64,000 nucleotides of DNA, taken from Sphingomonas sp. A2-49 (GTDB lineage Bacteria; Pseudomonadota; Alphaproteobacteria; Sphingomonadales; Sphingomonadaceae). This document shows, one piece after another, positions 37,172 through 46,351 of the stretch (its first letter is position 1; the number at the start of each line of letters is the position of its first letter). The notes under the pieces are model-generated. The model did not search any database and was not told where the DNA came from. It saw nothing but the letters and a program-made list of their open reading frames with translations. The stretch spans positions 372,001-436,000 of the forward strand of contig NZ_JAJLPA010000001.1 in NCBI RefSeq assembly GCF_025548555.1, read 5' to 3'. Position numbers and translations under genes: made by a program.

Positions 37172-40124
37172 ACCATTCGTCCCTGCGCATCAGCTGGTCG
37201 TATTCGGCATAGGGGGCATATTCGGGCACCAGCTTGGCGGTGAACGGCGCATCGCCCGTCAGCCAGTGCGCCGCCGCATCGCGGAACTGGTCCATCGCGA
37301 TCCCGACGAACTGGTCCGTGACGATCCTGTCGCGCTTGCCCTCGGCATCCACGGGGCTTTCGACATAGCCGAATTCGTCGCGCTTCTTGCCGAGCGACCA
37401 ATATTCGAAGCCGCCCGCCCGGCCGTGCACGTCGGCGAACCCGCCGCGTTCGGCGATGGCCCCGAGCAACCCCAGTTGCAGGCTGTATCCCGCGCGCACC
37501 GCCGCCGCGGACGGCGGCTTGCCGGACTTGTAATCGACGATCACCAGCGCGCCGTCGGCCAGCCGGTCGACGCGGTCGTAGCGCCCCGACAGCCGCACGC
37601 CGTCGACCTCGATATGCCCCTTGCCCTCGGCGGAGGCGACCGTGCGCCCCTCGTCGGCCTGCGCCGCCACCGTACGCGCGATCCAGTCGATCGCCTCGAC
37701 CAGCCGTGGCCGCCACAGCGCGCGCATCATCGGGTGGGTGCGCTCGTCCTCCAGCATCGCCGTCGCGCGGGCGAGCAGCGTATCGGGGGCACAGGCGTCC
37801 TGTTTCCACCATTGTTCGAGGATGTCGTGCACCGCGGTCCCGCGCCACGCCGCACTCGGATCGGCATCGACCGGATCGAGCGACATCAGCCCCAGGACGC
37901 GGCGCGCGTAGAAGGCGTAGGGGTCGGCCTTCAGCCGGTCGATCTCGGTCACCGAGATGGTCCGGGGCCGCAGCGCGGGCGCGGGCATCGGCTCCGGCCG
38001 ATCGACCGGACGATGCTCGCCCGGATCGTCGAGCGCGCGCGCCCAGCCCTCCAGCGCGCGCGCGCGCACGAAGCGGTCGCCCGCCATCGCCTGCAACCGC
38101 AGCCACAGCCGCGACGCGAGCGCGGGCGAGGCGGCATCGCGCCGCGCCCGCGTCACCAGCGCACGCGGCGCGCCCAGCGCCTGGCCGAATTCGTGCGCCG
38201 CCACCCCGACCGCGCGCTCGAGTCCCGGCAGGCCGAGCGCGGCCCGGATGCGTGGTGCCAGCCAGGGGTCGGGCGCCGGCCGCCCCGGCCACACGCCTTC
38301 GTTGAGGCCGCCGAGCACCATCAGGTCGGCGGTCTGCAATCGCGCCTCCAGCAGGCCATAGATCGCGATGCGCGGATGGCCGACGCCCGACCCCTCTCGC
38401 ACCGCGATCTCGTCCATCAGCCCGCGCAGCAGCGGCACGAGCCCGTCGGGGGCGACCCGCGCCGGGCCATGCGCCGCCTCCGCCTCCAGCGCGTCGAGGA
38501 ATTCGGCGGCGGCGCGCCCCGCGGGCTTCGACCACAGATCGTCGCCGCACAGCGCCTGCGCCGTCTCGCGAAGCACCGCGAGCAGCACGGGCAAGCGCTG
38601 TGCGCCGCCCTCGAAGACCAGTTCGATCGGCTTGAGCAGCGCCGCCGCCTCGCCGAACCATGCCGCCGCACGCTCGCGCCGTTCGGACAGCAGGTGCCCG
38701 GTGATGCCGTCCAGCCCCGCCGCCGGGCGCGGCCCGCGCAGGCCCCGATCGACGCCGCGGGTGCCGTCGAGCCACGCGCCGCGGATGCCGCGATCCTCGG
38801 CGTCGTTGCGCACCAGCGGGTGCTTGAGCAGCGCCAGCAGCGCCATCGGCGCGAACCGCTGCGCCGCCGCCTCGGCCAGCGTCAGCAGCAGCGTGCCCGG
38901 CGGCAGGATCGACAGCGGCCGGCCGGCGGTATCGTTCGCCTCGATCCCCCAGCGCCGCAGGTGGGCCGCGACCCGGCGCGCCAGTGCGCGGTCCGGCGTC
39001 ACCAGCGCCGCGGTGCTCCCTTCCTCCTCCAGCGCCCCGCGCAGCGCGAGCGCGATCGTCTGCGCCTCCTCCGCCGGGGTCGCGAGCTCGGCCGCGGTCA
39101 CCCCGGTCAGCCGCCGGTCCTCCGCCTTCAGATCGGTCCACTTGCCCGTGAAGGCGGCGGGCGCGAGCGCGTTGGCGATCGCGCGGCCGCGGACCGCGCC
39201 CGCGTCCGGCCCCGCGGTGCCGGGCCAGTTCGCCACCTCGCCGCGCCCGACGCTCATCCGCTCGAGCATCAGTTTCAGGTGATATTGCGGGTGCGTCTCC
39301 AGCGCGCGCCGGGCGAATCCCGTCGCCGGATCGGGCGCGTGGGGGCCGAGCGCCTGCCACTCCTCCTCCGGCATCGCGAGGTCGAGCCCGGCGAACACCG
39401 TCATGCCCGCAGGCGCCTCGGCCACGCAGCGCAGCAGCCGCGCGACCGCGGGCGCCGGATCGGTCACGCCGGCGGCACAGACGAAACCCGTCGGCGGCGC
39501 CGCGCGCCAGCGCGCGGCGAGCCGGTCGAGCAGGATCCGCCGCCGGGTCGCCGCATCGATCCGGCCGAGCCGCGCCAGTTCCGCAGGCCAGCGTTCCAGT
39601 ACGACGGTGAAGGTGGACAGGGCGCGCTGCCAGTGTTCGGTCAGCTCCGGCGCGAGGTCGATATCGCGCAGGCGGTCCGGTGCGACCTCCTCGACCAGCA
39701 ACTGGTCGAGCGTGCGGCACAGCTCGCCGGCGAGCCGTACCGCCTCGGCCGCGTCGACGGGGGTGACGGCGGCGGCCCGCTCCTCCGACACCAGCCGCGC
39801 CAGGATCATCCGCCGCTGCATCGGTGAGACCGCGGGCGGCGGCGGATCGGCGTCGTCGACCGGATCGAGCGCCGCGCCGACCGCCTCGCCGAGGTCGGGG
39901 CTGCCCAGCGTCACCAGCCGCGGCAGCAGCAGCCCGCCGCCGCTCGCGCGCACGAAGGCATCGGTGACCGCGCGCGCGGCGCGGTTGTTGGGCAGCAGCA
40001 CGAGCCCGCGTGCGAGCGCCATGGCATCGCCCCCCGTTCGCTGCAGCAGGCCCGCGACCAGCGTATCGGCGAAGGCCTTATGCGACGGGATGGTGAACAG
40101 CCGGGGCGTCCGCGCCTCAGCCAT
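37158..40124 (-). CDS. addB: helicase-nuclease subunit AddB, alphaproteobacterial type
   Basis: A 988-residue partner of AddA. The N-terminal half is a degenerate UvrD fold (LLPNNRAARAVTDAF near residue 45); the C-terminal part holds a nuclease domain with VIVDYKSGKPPS and a following LQLGLLGAI. These features match the alphaproteobacterial form of AddB. Together with AddA it resects double-strand ends. The first 8 nt overlap the murU-like gene (ATGGCTGA), so translation is likely coupled. Confidence 0.94.
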   Translation of the reverse strand: MAEARTPRLFTIPSHKAFADTLVAGLLQRTGGDAMALARGLVLLPNNRAARAVTDAFVRASGGGLLLPRLVTLGSPDLGEAVGAALDPVDDADPPPPAVSPMQRRMILARLVSEERAAAVTPVDAAEAVRLAGELCRTLDQLLVEEVAPDRLRDIDLAPELTEHWQRALSTFTVVLERWPAELARLGRIDAATRRRILLDRLAARWRAAPPTGFVCAAGVTDPAPAVARLLRCVAEAPAGMTVFAGLDLAMPEEEWQALGPHAPDPATGFARRALETHPQYHLKLMLERMSVGRGEVANWPGTAGPDAGAVRGRAIANALAPAAFTGKWTDLKAEDRRLTGVTAAELATPAEEAQTIALALRGALEEEGSTAALVTPDRALARRVAAHLRRWGIEANDTAGRPLSILPPGTLLLTLAEAAAQRFAPMALLALLKHPLVRNDAEDRGIRGAWLDGTRGVDRGLRGPRPAAGLDGITGHLLSERRERAAAWFGEAAALLKPIELVFEGGAQRLPVLLAVLRETAQALCGDDLWSKPAGRAAAEFLDALEAEAAHGPARVAPDGLVPLLRGLMDEIAVREGSGVGHPRIAIYGLLEARLQTADLMVLGGLNEGVWPGRPAPDPWLAPRIRAALGLPGLERAVGVAAHEFGQALGAPRALVTRARRDAASPALASRLWLRLQAMAGDRFVRARALEGWARALDDPGEHRPVDRPEPMPAPALRPRTISVTEIDRLKADPYAFYARRVLGLMSLDPVDADPSAAWRGTAVHDILEQWWKQDACAPDTLLARATAMLEDERTHPMMRALWRPRLVEAIDWIARTVAAQADEGRTVASAEGKGHIEVDGVRLSGRYDRVDRLADGALVIVDYKSGKPPSAAAVRAGYSLQLGLLGAIAERGGFADVHGRAGGFEYWSLGKKRDEFGYVESPVDAEGKRDRIVTDQFVGIAMDQFRDAAAHWLTGDAPFTAKLVPEYAPYAEYDQLMRRDEWYGRD

Positions 40125-40872
40125 TGGCGATCAGCGCTTCCGTCCTGGGGATCGCGCCCGGCGTGCCGACGTCGAACCACAATCCCTGATGAACCTGCGC
40201 ATAGGCGCGGCCCGCCGCGATCGCGCGGCTCCAGAACAGGTTGGTGGAAAACGGCCCCTCGGGCCAGTCGCGGATGATGCGCGGGTGCAGGATCTGGATG
40301 CCGGTGAAGACGAACGGCGCCGCGGTCCCCGCCTTGCGCCGGCCGACGATCCGTCCGTCCGCGGCGACGCGGAAGTCGCCCTGCCCCTCGTGATTGTTGG
40401 CGCGCGCATAGGGCACGACGAGCAGCAGCGCATCCATCGTCGCATCGTCCCAGCGGTGGCTGAGCAGCTTGATCGCGTCGACCGGCCCGTCGATCCACAG
40501 GTTGTCGCTGTTGACGACCAGCACCGGCGCAGGCCCCAGCAGGTCGCGCGCCTGCACCAGCCCCCCGCCCGTCTCCATCAGCTGCGCGCGTTCGTCGCTC
40601 ACCACCACCTCGATATCGTCGAAGCGATCGGTGACATGCGCTTCCAGCGTGTCGGCCAGATAGTGGACGTTGACCACCGCGCGCCGCACGCCGGCGCTGC
40701 GCAACCGGTCGAAGACGTGGTCGATCAGCGGCTTGCCGGCGACTTCCACCAGCGGCTTGGGCCTTGTCGCGGTGAGCGGACGCATCCGCTTGCCGAGCCC
40801 CGCCGCCATTACCATCGCGGTGCCGGGCACGATCGCCTGCGGGTCCGGCCGCAGAGCCTGCTGGCGGGTCAC
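40117..40872 (-). CDS. murU: N-acetylmuramate 1-phosphate uridylyltransferase-like protein
   Basis: A 251-residue nucleotidyltransferase with the motif MAAGLGKRMRPLT near the N-terminus, PKPLVEVAGKPLI, and the metal-binding VNSDNLW. Next to amgK it fits MurU of the anhydro-MurNAc recycling route, in which AmgK phosphorylates MurNAc and MurU makes UDP-MurNAc. This route bypasses the fosfomycin-sensitive step. The start is a GTG whose bases overlap the amgK stop by 4 nt (GTGA). General family is sure; the MurU name rests on the gene pair. Confidence 0.9.
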   Translation of the reverse strand: MTRQQALRPDPQAIVPGTAMVMAAGLGKRMRPLTATRPKPLVEVAGKPLIDHVFDRLRSAGVRRAVVNVHYLADTLEAHVTDRFDDIEVVVSDERAQLMETGGGLVQARDLLGPAPVLVVNSDNLWIDGPVDAIKLLSHRWDDATMDALLLVVPYARANNHEGQGDFRVAADGRIVGRRKAGTAAPFVFTGIQILHPRIIRDWPEGPFSTNLFWSRAIAAGRAYAQVHQGLWFDVGTPGAIPRTEALIANG

Positions 40873-41843
40873 GCGGTCAGCGCCGCGGGATCGCCGCGCA
40901 GCGCCGCGGGCACATTGTCGTCGAACCAGCGCGCGACCGGGGCGAGCGCCGGATGCGCGAGGTCGCGCTCCAGATACGCCCAGACGCGCGGGCACAACGC
41001 CGGATAGCGCGGCTTGCCGTCGCGCTTCCACAGCCGGGTGAAGATTCCGACGATCTTCGCGTTCCGCTGCGCGCCGAGTACATGATAGGCGGCAAGGAAA
41101 TCGTCGCCGGCCCCCGTCGCTGCGCGATAGCGCTCGATCATCGCCCGCTCGACCGCCGGATCGACGTCGCGCCGCGCGTCCTGCAACAGCGACACCAGGT
41201 CGTAGGCGGGGTGGCCGGCCAGCGCGTCCTGGAAGTCGAGCAGCCCCAGCGTGCCCCCCTCGCCCACCAGCATCAGATTTTCGGCATGATAGTCGCGCAG
41301 CACCGTCACCGGCGCATCGGTCGCCGCATGGTCGAACACCGCGTCCCACGCCGCGCGATAGCCGGCGACGTCGACGTCGAGCCCGACCGCCGGGCAATAC
41401 CATTCGACGAACAGCGCCGCCTCGCGATGCAGTACCGCACGGTCATAGGGCGCCAGCCCCTCCGCCGGGTGCGCACGCAGATCGACCAGCAGGTCGATCG
41501 CGGCGGCATAATGCGCCAGCGCGCCGTCCGCGCTCGCGTCCGCGGTCTCGCGCAGCCGGACGTCGCCGAAATCCTCCAGCAGCACCAGCCCCTGCGCCAG
41601 GTCGGCGGCGTGGATCGCCGGCGCCGCGAAACCGCGCGCGCGCAGCCATTCGGCGATCGCGATGAATGGTCGCGGGTCTTCGTGCGGTGGCGGCGCGTCC
41701 ATCAGGATCGCGCTGCGCCCGTCGCTCGCGATCCGGAAATAGCGGCGGAACGAGGCGTCGCCGGCAACCGGCGAGACGACCCCCGACCAGCCGTGCGCGG
41801 CAAGGAAGGCGCTGGCGCCGGCGGGCGGGGTCATGTCGGCCAT
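40869..41843 (-). CDS. amgK: MurNAc/GlcNAc anomeric kinase AmgK
   Basis: A 324-residue phosphotransferase of the APH/ChoK fold. Signature blocks are VTVLRDYHAENLMLVGEGG (catalytic HxxN loop) and LGLLDFQDALAGHPAYDLVS (metal-binding DFQ). In AmgK these bind ATP and Mg to phosphorylate the anomeric OH of MurNAc. The start ATG at 41843 was chosen for GGAGG 5 nt upstream; a nearby in-frame ATG at 41834 would overlap tsaE by only 4 nt and is possible. Neighbours tsaE upstream and murU downstream fit the recycling operon seen in Caulobacter. Confidence 0.92.
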   Translation of the reverse strand: MADMTPPAGASAFLAAHGWSGVVSPVAGDASFRRYFRIASDGRSAILMDAPPPHEDPRPFIAIAEWLRARGFAAPAIHAADLAQGLVLLEDFGDVRLRETADASADGALAHYAAAIDLLVDLRAHPAEGLAPYDRAVLHREAALFVEWYCPAVGLDVDVAGYRAAWDAVFDHAATDAPVTVLRDYHAENLMLVGEGGTLGLLDFQDALAGHPAYDLVSLLQDARRDVDPAVERAMIERYRAATGAGDDFLAAYHVLGAQRNAKIVGIFTRLWKRDGKPRYPALCPRVWAYLERDLAHPALAPVARWFDDNVPAALRGDPAALTA

Positions 41844-42286
41844 CGCCGCCTCCAAGACGCCGGCACGTCCGCTGTCAAGATTCGTCCGCCGTCCGGTGCC
41901 GGATGCAGGGTCAGCGCCAGCGCATGCGGCCAGTAACCCGGCGCGCGTTCGGGCCATTCGACCAGCAGCAGCGCGTCCGACAGCGCCTCGTCGAGCCCCA
42001 GTTCCGCCATCTCCGCCGGATCCCCGATCCGGTACAGGTCGACGTGCAGCACCGGCATGCGCACCTCCGGCGGGTCGTAGGGCTGGACGATCGCGAAGCT
42101 CGGGCTCGGCGCCTCGCCCGCCAGTCCCAGCGCCGCGAGCAGCCCGCGCGCGATGCTGGTCTTGCCCATGCCCAGGTCGCCGCTCAGCGTGATGACGTCG
42201 CCCGGCGCGACGCGTGCCGCCAGCGACGCCCCGAACGCCTCGCTCGCGGCGGGATCGGGGAGCAGGATGGGGCCGCCGCCCGTCAC
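41831..42286 (-). CDS. tsaE: tRNA threonylcarbamoyladenosine biosynthesis ATPase TsaE
   Basis: A 151-residue ATPase that helps TsaB and TsaD add threonylcarbamoyl to A37 of ANN-reading tRNAs. Walker A is SGDLGMGKTSIARGLL near residue 35; SPSFAIVQPY and HVDLYRIGDPAE are family blocks. The start is probably the GTG at 42286; no ATG in frame exists nearby. It begins 28 bp after the divL-like gene and overlaps the amgK start. Confidence 0.93.
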   Translation of the reverse strand: MTGGGPILLPDPAASEAFGASLAARVAPGDVITLSGDLGMGKTSIARGLLAALGLAGEAPSPSFAIVQPYDPPEVRMPVLHVDLYRIGDPAEMAELGLDEALSDALLLVEWPERAPGYWPHALALTLHPAPDGGRILTADVPASWRRRWPT

Positions 42287-42314
42287 GGCATGGCCGCCGC
42301 GGCCCGCCCCCGCC

Positions 42315-44648
42315 TCATCGACGCGGCAGCTCGACGGTGACCAGCGTGCCCTCGCCGGGTTCGGACACCAGGTCGATGCGGCCGCCATGCGCCTCGACGA
42401 ACTGCTTCGCCAGCGGCAGGCCGAGGCCGAGCGCGCGCTCGCCGGTCGGCTGCATGCCGGGCTCGCCGAACCGGTCGAACGCCTTGGCGACGCTTTCCGC
42501 GTCCATGCCGAGGCCATCGTCGGACACCACGATCCGCGCGCCCGTCGCGCTGCCGTCGCTGTGCAACAGGATGCGACCGCCTTCGGGGGTCGAGGCGACG
42601 GCGTGGCGGAGCAGATGCTCGATGACCTCGCGCAGCCGCTTGGGATCGCCGCTGACCCGGCCGGTCGAGCGCGCCAGCTCGACCGCGAAATCGAGCTTGC
42701 GGCGCTTGGCCGCGGGCATGATCGTCTGGGCCGCCGCGCGTGCGACCCCCGCAAGGTCGACGTCGAACCGCTCGATCTCCGCATCGTCGCCGCCCTGCGT
42801 CAGGTCGAGCACGTCGTCGATCAGCAGGCCCAGCCGCTCGACCGATTGCAGGATCGCCTCGACATAGCCGTCCGCCTCGCGCGTCAGCTTGCCGGCATAG
42901 CCGCCGTGCAGCATCTCGGCGAACCCGCTGATCGAGGTCAGCGGCGTGCGCAGCTCGTAGCTCATGTTGGCGACGAACTGCGTCTTGACCCGGTCCGCCG
43001 CCTCCAGCGCGTTCGCCCGGTCGCGCAGCGCCTGTTCGGCACGGCGGCTGTCCGAAATGTCGAGCATCGTCAGCAGCGCGTTGCCGTCGGGCAGCGGCAC
43101 CGCGGCGAATTCGAAATGGCGCCCGTCCGCGAAGGCGACGCGGCCGCCGCGCTGCTGGCGGTCGATCGTCGCCGATCGCACCAGTTCGGGGATCAGCGCG
43201 GCGCGGTTGGGCGTCGCGAGCTTCGCCGCCGCTGCGTCGGCAAAGGTGTCGACGCGCGGATGGCCCGCCAGGAATTCCTCCTCGAAACCCCAGATCGCGC
43301 CCATCCGGTTGTTCCACAGCTGCAGCTTGCCGTCCGCCGCGAACACCGCCAGCGCCTCGAACAGGTTGTCGAAGGTCGCGGTCCGCACCCGCAGCAGCGT
43401 GTCGCGCGCGCTGGCCAGTTGCACCTGCTCGGTACGATCCTCGAAGATGGTCAGCAGCCCGCCGTCGGGCAGCGGCTGCGCGACCACGCGAAGATGCGTG
43501 CCGCCGGGCAGATGCCAGTTTTCCTCGATCGCCGCCTCGCCCGGCACGAACCAGTCGCGCCGCTCCGCCTTCCAGCCGGGGAAGTCGCGCACCTCCGGCA
43601 GGCGGTTGGCCTCGCGCATCCGCTCGAGCACGCGGTCGAATTCGGGCCGGTCGGCGAGCCATTCCGATCGCATCGCGAACATCCGCCGGAACGGCTGGTT
43701 GCAGAATACAAGGCCGCGGTCGGGGCCGAATTGCGCCACGCCGGCGGACAGCCGGTCGAGCATCGCGCGCTGCGCCTCGGCGAAGCGCTTGGCGCCGGCG
43801 CGCGACTGTTCGAGATCCTCGATATCGACCGCGAAGCCGGCCACCCCGCCACTCTGGAGGGGCACGTCATGCACCTGGAGCGAGCGCCGCTCGCTGTTGA
43901 TCGTCGCCGGCAGGATCTCGCGCTGCGGCTTGCCGGTGGCGCGCGCCGCCAGCGCGCCCGCGCGCGGCCCGCCGCGGCCCGACCCCTCGACCAGTTCGAG
44001 CTCGCGCGCGATCACGTCGGCGGCATCCGCGCCCTCGACCGCGCGGACATAGGCGGTATTGACCATCGCCAGCCGCAGGTCGGCGGCACGATACCACATC
44101 GGCAGCGGCGCGGCCTCGATCAGCCCGGTCAGCGCGTCATAGGCGAGCGACAGCTGGCCGACCTCGTCGCGCAGCCGCGACAGTTCCGATTCGCTGTCGG
44201 TCGCATCGAGCGTCCACAGCACCACCGCGCCGGTCGCGCCGAGTTCGCCGGGCGCGCGGCTGCCGCGCACCGTGATCGCGCGCCCCGATCCCTGCGGATG
44301 CAGCGCGCGGACGAAGCCGCGCCCGGCCCGTTGCGCCGCCTGTACGTCGCGGGCCAGCGCCTGCGCCTCGTCCGCGGGCAGGCCGGCGCCCTCGCCCGCC
44401 AGATCCTGCAGGAACCGCGGCGCGACCGACAGGCCCAGCCAGTCGACCAGCCGCGGCGGCATCTCGACGCGGCCGTCGGCGCGGATCAGCATCGCCATCG
44501 CCGGCGACACGCTGCGCAGCGCCTCCGCATCGCGGGCACGCGCGATCGCCTCCGCCGCCTCGCCCCGCAGCCGCCAGCCGACGAACAGCGCATAGCCGGC
44601 ACCGCCGACCAGCAGCGCGAGGATCGCGCCGCATAGGACTGCCGCCAT
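42315..44648 (-). CDS. divL: DivL-like histidine kinase homologue with Tyr at the phosphoacceptor site
   Basis: A 777-residue membrane-anchored PAS kinase homologue. One N-terminal helix (AAVLCGAILALLVGGAGYAL) is followed by several PAS-like segments (about 30-520), a DHp domain and a C-terminal ATPase domain. The H-box reads FVANMSYELRTPLTSI: the histidine is Tyr564 (codon 42957-42959), the hallmark of DivL, which in Caulobacter works with DivK to control CckA and CtrA. The N-box Asn also appears changed, to His682 (EHLLRHAV); DDGLGMD and GLGLPLAKQF remain. The start is ATG 44648, or TTG 44666. It heads a seven-gene leftward run. Confidence 0.9.
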   Translation of the reverse strand: MAAVLCGAILALLVGGAGYALFVGWRLRGEAAEAIARARDAEALRSVSPAMAMLIRADGRVEMPPRLVDWLGLSVAPRFLQDLAGEGAGLPADEAQALARDVQAAQRAGRGFVRALHPQGSGRAITVRGSRAPGELGATGAVVLWTLDATDSESELSRLRDEVGQLSLAYDALTGLIEAAPLPMWYRAADLRLAMVNTAYVRAVEGADAADVIARELELVEGSGRGGPRAGALAARATGKPQREILPATINSERRSLQVHDVPLQSGGVAGFAVDIEDLEQSRAGAKRFAEAQRAMLDRLSAGVAQFGPDRGLVFCNQPFRRMFAMRSEWLADRPEFDRVLERMREANRLPEVRDFPGWKAERRDWFVPGEAAIEENWHLPGGTHLRVVAQPLPDGGLLTIFEDRTEQVQLASARDTLLRVRTATFDNLFEALAVFAADGKLQLWNNRMGAIWGFEEEFLAGHPRVDTFADAAAAKLATPNRAALIPELVRSATIDRQQRGGRVAFADGRHFEFAAVPLPDGNALLTMLDISDSRRAEQALRDRANALEAADRVKTQFVANMSYELRTPLTSISGFAEMLHGGYAGKLTREADGYVEAILQSVERLGLLIDDVLDLTQGGDDAEIERFDVDLAGVARAAAQTIMPAAKRRKLDFAVELARSTGRVSGDPKRLREVIEHLLRHAVASTPEGGRILLHSDGSATGARIVVSDDGLGMDAESVAKAFDRFGEPGMQPTGERALGLGLPLAKQFVEAHGGRIDLVSEPGEGTLVTVELPRR

Positions 44649-44787
44649 GACCGAGACCTGGATCAACGCTTACCCCTCGGCACGCCTCCCGACGGCATGC
44701 TCGGCCAAGCTGTAGAACGGAACATACGGCAGCGGCAATGTCGTTGATCCCGCGGCGCGTGCCGGCCGGCCGCGGACAGACGCCACG

Positions 44788-44818
44788 AAAAAGGGCGGCA
44801 CCTTGCGGCACCGCCCCT
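44788..44818 (-). terminator. rho-independent terminator of ahcY
   Basis: On the minus strand the arms GGGCGGTGCC and GGTGCCGCCC pair (with two wobbles) around a 4-nt loop and run straight into five T residues. It lies 26 bp after the ahcY stop. Confidence 0.8.
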
Positions 44819-44843
44819 TCGCGTCGCATCGGATCGGAATCGA

Positions 44844-46265
44844 TCAGTAGCGGTAGTGATCCGGCTTGAACGGCCCCTCGACCGGCACTCCGATATAGCC
44901 CGCCTGCTTCGCCGTCAGCTGCGACAGCTTCACGCCGAGCTTTTCGAGGTGCAGCGCCGCGACCTTCTCGTCGAGGTGCTTGGGCAGGACGTAGACGTCG
45001 TTCTTGTAGTTCTCGCCCTTGGTCCAGAGCTCGATCTGCGCGAGCGTCTGGTTGGTGAACGACGCCGACATCACGAAAGAGGGATGCCCCGTCGCGCAGC
45101 CGAGGTTCACCAGGCGGCCCTTGGCGAGCACGATGATCTGCTTGCCGTCCGGGAATTCGACCAGGTCGGTGCCCGGCTTCACCTCGGTCCACTTGTAGTT
45201 CGACAGCGCGGCGATCTGGATCTCGCTGTCGAAATGGCCGATGTTGCAGACGATCGACATCGGCTTCATCGCCTTCATGTGATCGGCGGTGATGACGTCG
45301 GCGTTGCCGGTCGCGGTGCAGAAGATGTCGGCGCGGGTGACCGCCTCGTCCATCGTCACGACCTCGAACCCTTCCATCGCCGCCTGCAGCGCGCAGATCG
45401 GATCGACCTCGGTCACCATCACGCGCGCGCCGCCGTTGCGCAGCGACTGGGCCGAACCCTTGCCCACGTCACCGAAGCCGGCGACGACCGCGACCTTGCC
45501 CGCGAGCATGACGTCGGTCGCGCGACGGATCGCGTCGACCAGCGATTCCTTGCAGCCGTACAGGTTGTCGAACTTCGACTTGGTGACGCTGTCGTTGACG
45601 TTGATCGCGGGGAAGGGCAGCTCGCCCTTCTTGGCGATCTCGTACAGGCGATGCACGCCCGTGGTCGTCTCTTCCGACACGCCCTTCAGGTTCTTGACCG
45701 TCTCGGTCAGGTAACCCGGCTTCCTGGCGATGAACGCCTTCAGCGCGCGCTGGAACTCGACTTCCTCTTCGTTTTCCGGCTCGCCCAGCGTGTGGCCGGC
45801 CTCCAGCTTCGCGCCCCACAGCGCGAACATCGTCGCATCGCCGCCGTCGTCGAGGATGATGTTGGCGGTCTGGCCGTCGACGTCGTGATCCCACGAGAAG
45901 ATGTCGCCGACATAGTCCCAGTATTCGGCCAGGCTCTCGCCCTTCACCGCGAACACCGGCACGCCGGTCGCGGCGATGGCGGCGGCGGCATGGTCCTGCG
46001 TCGAGAAGATGTTGCAGGTCGCCCAGCGCACGTCGGCGCCCAATGCGGTCAGCGTCTCGATCAGCACCGCGGTCTGGATCGTCATGTGCAGCGATCCGGT
46101 GATGCGCGCGCCCTTCAGCGGCTGCGACGCGCCGAACTCGCTGCGCAGCGCCATCAGCCCCGGCATCTCGGTTTCGGCGATGCGGATCTCGGCGCGGCCG
46201 AAATCGGCCAGCGCGATGTCCTTGATGACGTAATCGGTGTTCTCGACCGCGAGCGCAGTTGCCAC
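44844..46265 (-). CDS. ahcY: adenosylhomocysteinase
   Basis: A 473-residue NAD-dependent enzyme that splits S-adenosylhomocysteine into adenosine and homocysteine, clearing the inhibitor left by methyltransferases. The NAD-binding motif is [15 protein letters not shown] near residue 260; substrate blocks are [25 protein letters not shown] and the C-terminal KPDHYRY, the canonical end of the protein. Length matches the long bacterial form. A perfect 20-bp palindrome lies 62 bp upstream and a strong terminator follows the stop. Confidence 0.97.
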   Translation of the reverse strand: MATALAVENTDYVIKDIALADFGRAEIRIAETEMPGLMALRSEFGASQPLKGARITGSLHMTIQTAVLIETLTALGADVRWATCNIFSTQDHAAAAIAATGVPVFAVKGESLAEYWDYVGDIFSWDHDVDGQTANIILDDGGDATMFALWGAKLEAGHTLGEPENEEEVEFQRALKAFIARKPGYLTETVKNLKGVSEETTTGVHRLYEIAKKGELPFPAINVNDSVTKSKFDNLYGCKESLVDAIRRATDVMLAGKVAVVAGFGDVGKGSAQSLRNGGARVMVTEVDPICALQAAMEGFEVVTMDEAVTRADIFCTATGNADVITADHMKAMKPMSIVCNIGHFDSEIQIAALSNYKWTEVKPGTDLVEFPDGKQIIVLAKGRLVNLGCATGHPSFVMSASFTNQTLAQIELWTKGENYKNDVYVLPKHLDEKVAALHLEKLGVKLSQLTAKQAGYIGVPVEGPFKPDHYRY

Positions 46266-46327
46266 GTGTCATGCTCCTGAAGGAAATGGATGGCGCCGCC
46301 CTTACCCGCTTGCACCCCGCGGATCAA

Positions 46328-46347
46328 ATATAAAGATATCTTTATAT
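46328..46347. promoter_or_regulatory. perfect 20-bp palindrome upstream of ahcY, candidate SahR-type operator
   Basis: ATATAAAGATATCTTTATAT is its own reverse complement over all 20 bases and stands out in a GC-rich region. It lies 62 bp upstream of the ahcY start, where it could overlap the promoter. ArsR-family regulators such as SahR, which sense S-adenosylhomocysteine, are known to control ahcY in Proteobacteria; linking this site to SahR is inference. No such regulator is encoded in the window. Confidence 0.65.
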
Positions 46348-46351
46348 CTCG

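Noticed and set aside
33755..37243. A plus-strand ORF of 1162 codons opposite addA
   Set aside because: It is as long as addA but rich in Arg, His and Asp and shows no domain; it is a GC-bias shadow of addA, which has a full helicase-nuclease motif set.
44719..44745. GGAAC-N18-CGTT, EcfG-like, on the plus strand
   Set aside because: The spacing is one or two bases too long and no plus-strand gene follows; it would run antisense into the end of ahcY.
46266..46327. Possible SAM or SAH riboswitch in the ahcY leader
   Set aside because: The leader is only about 60 nt and I cannot find the conserved core of SAH or SAM-II type riboswitches; the palindrome is a better explanation for regulation.
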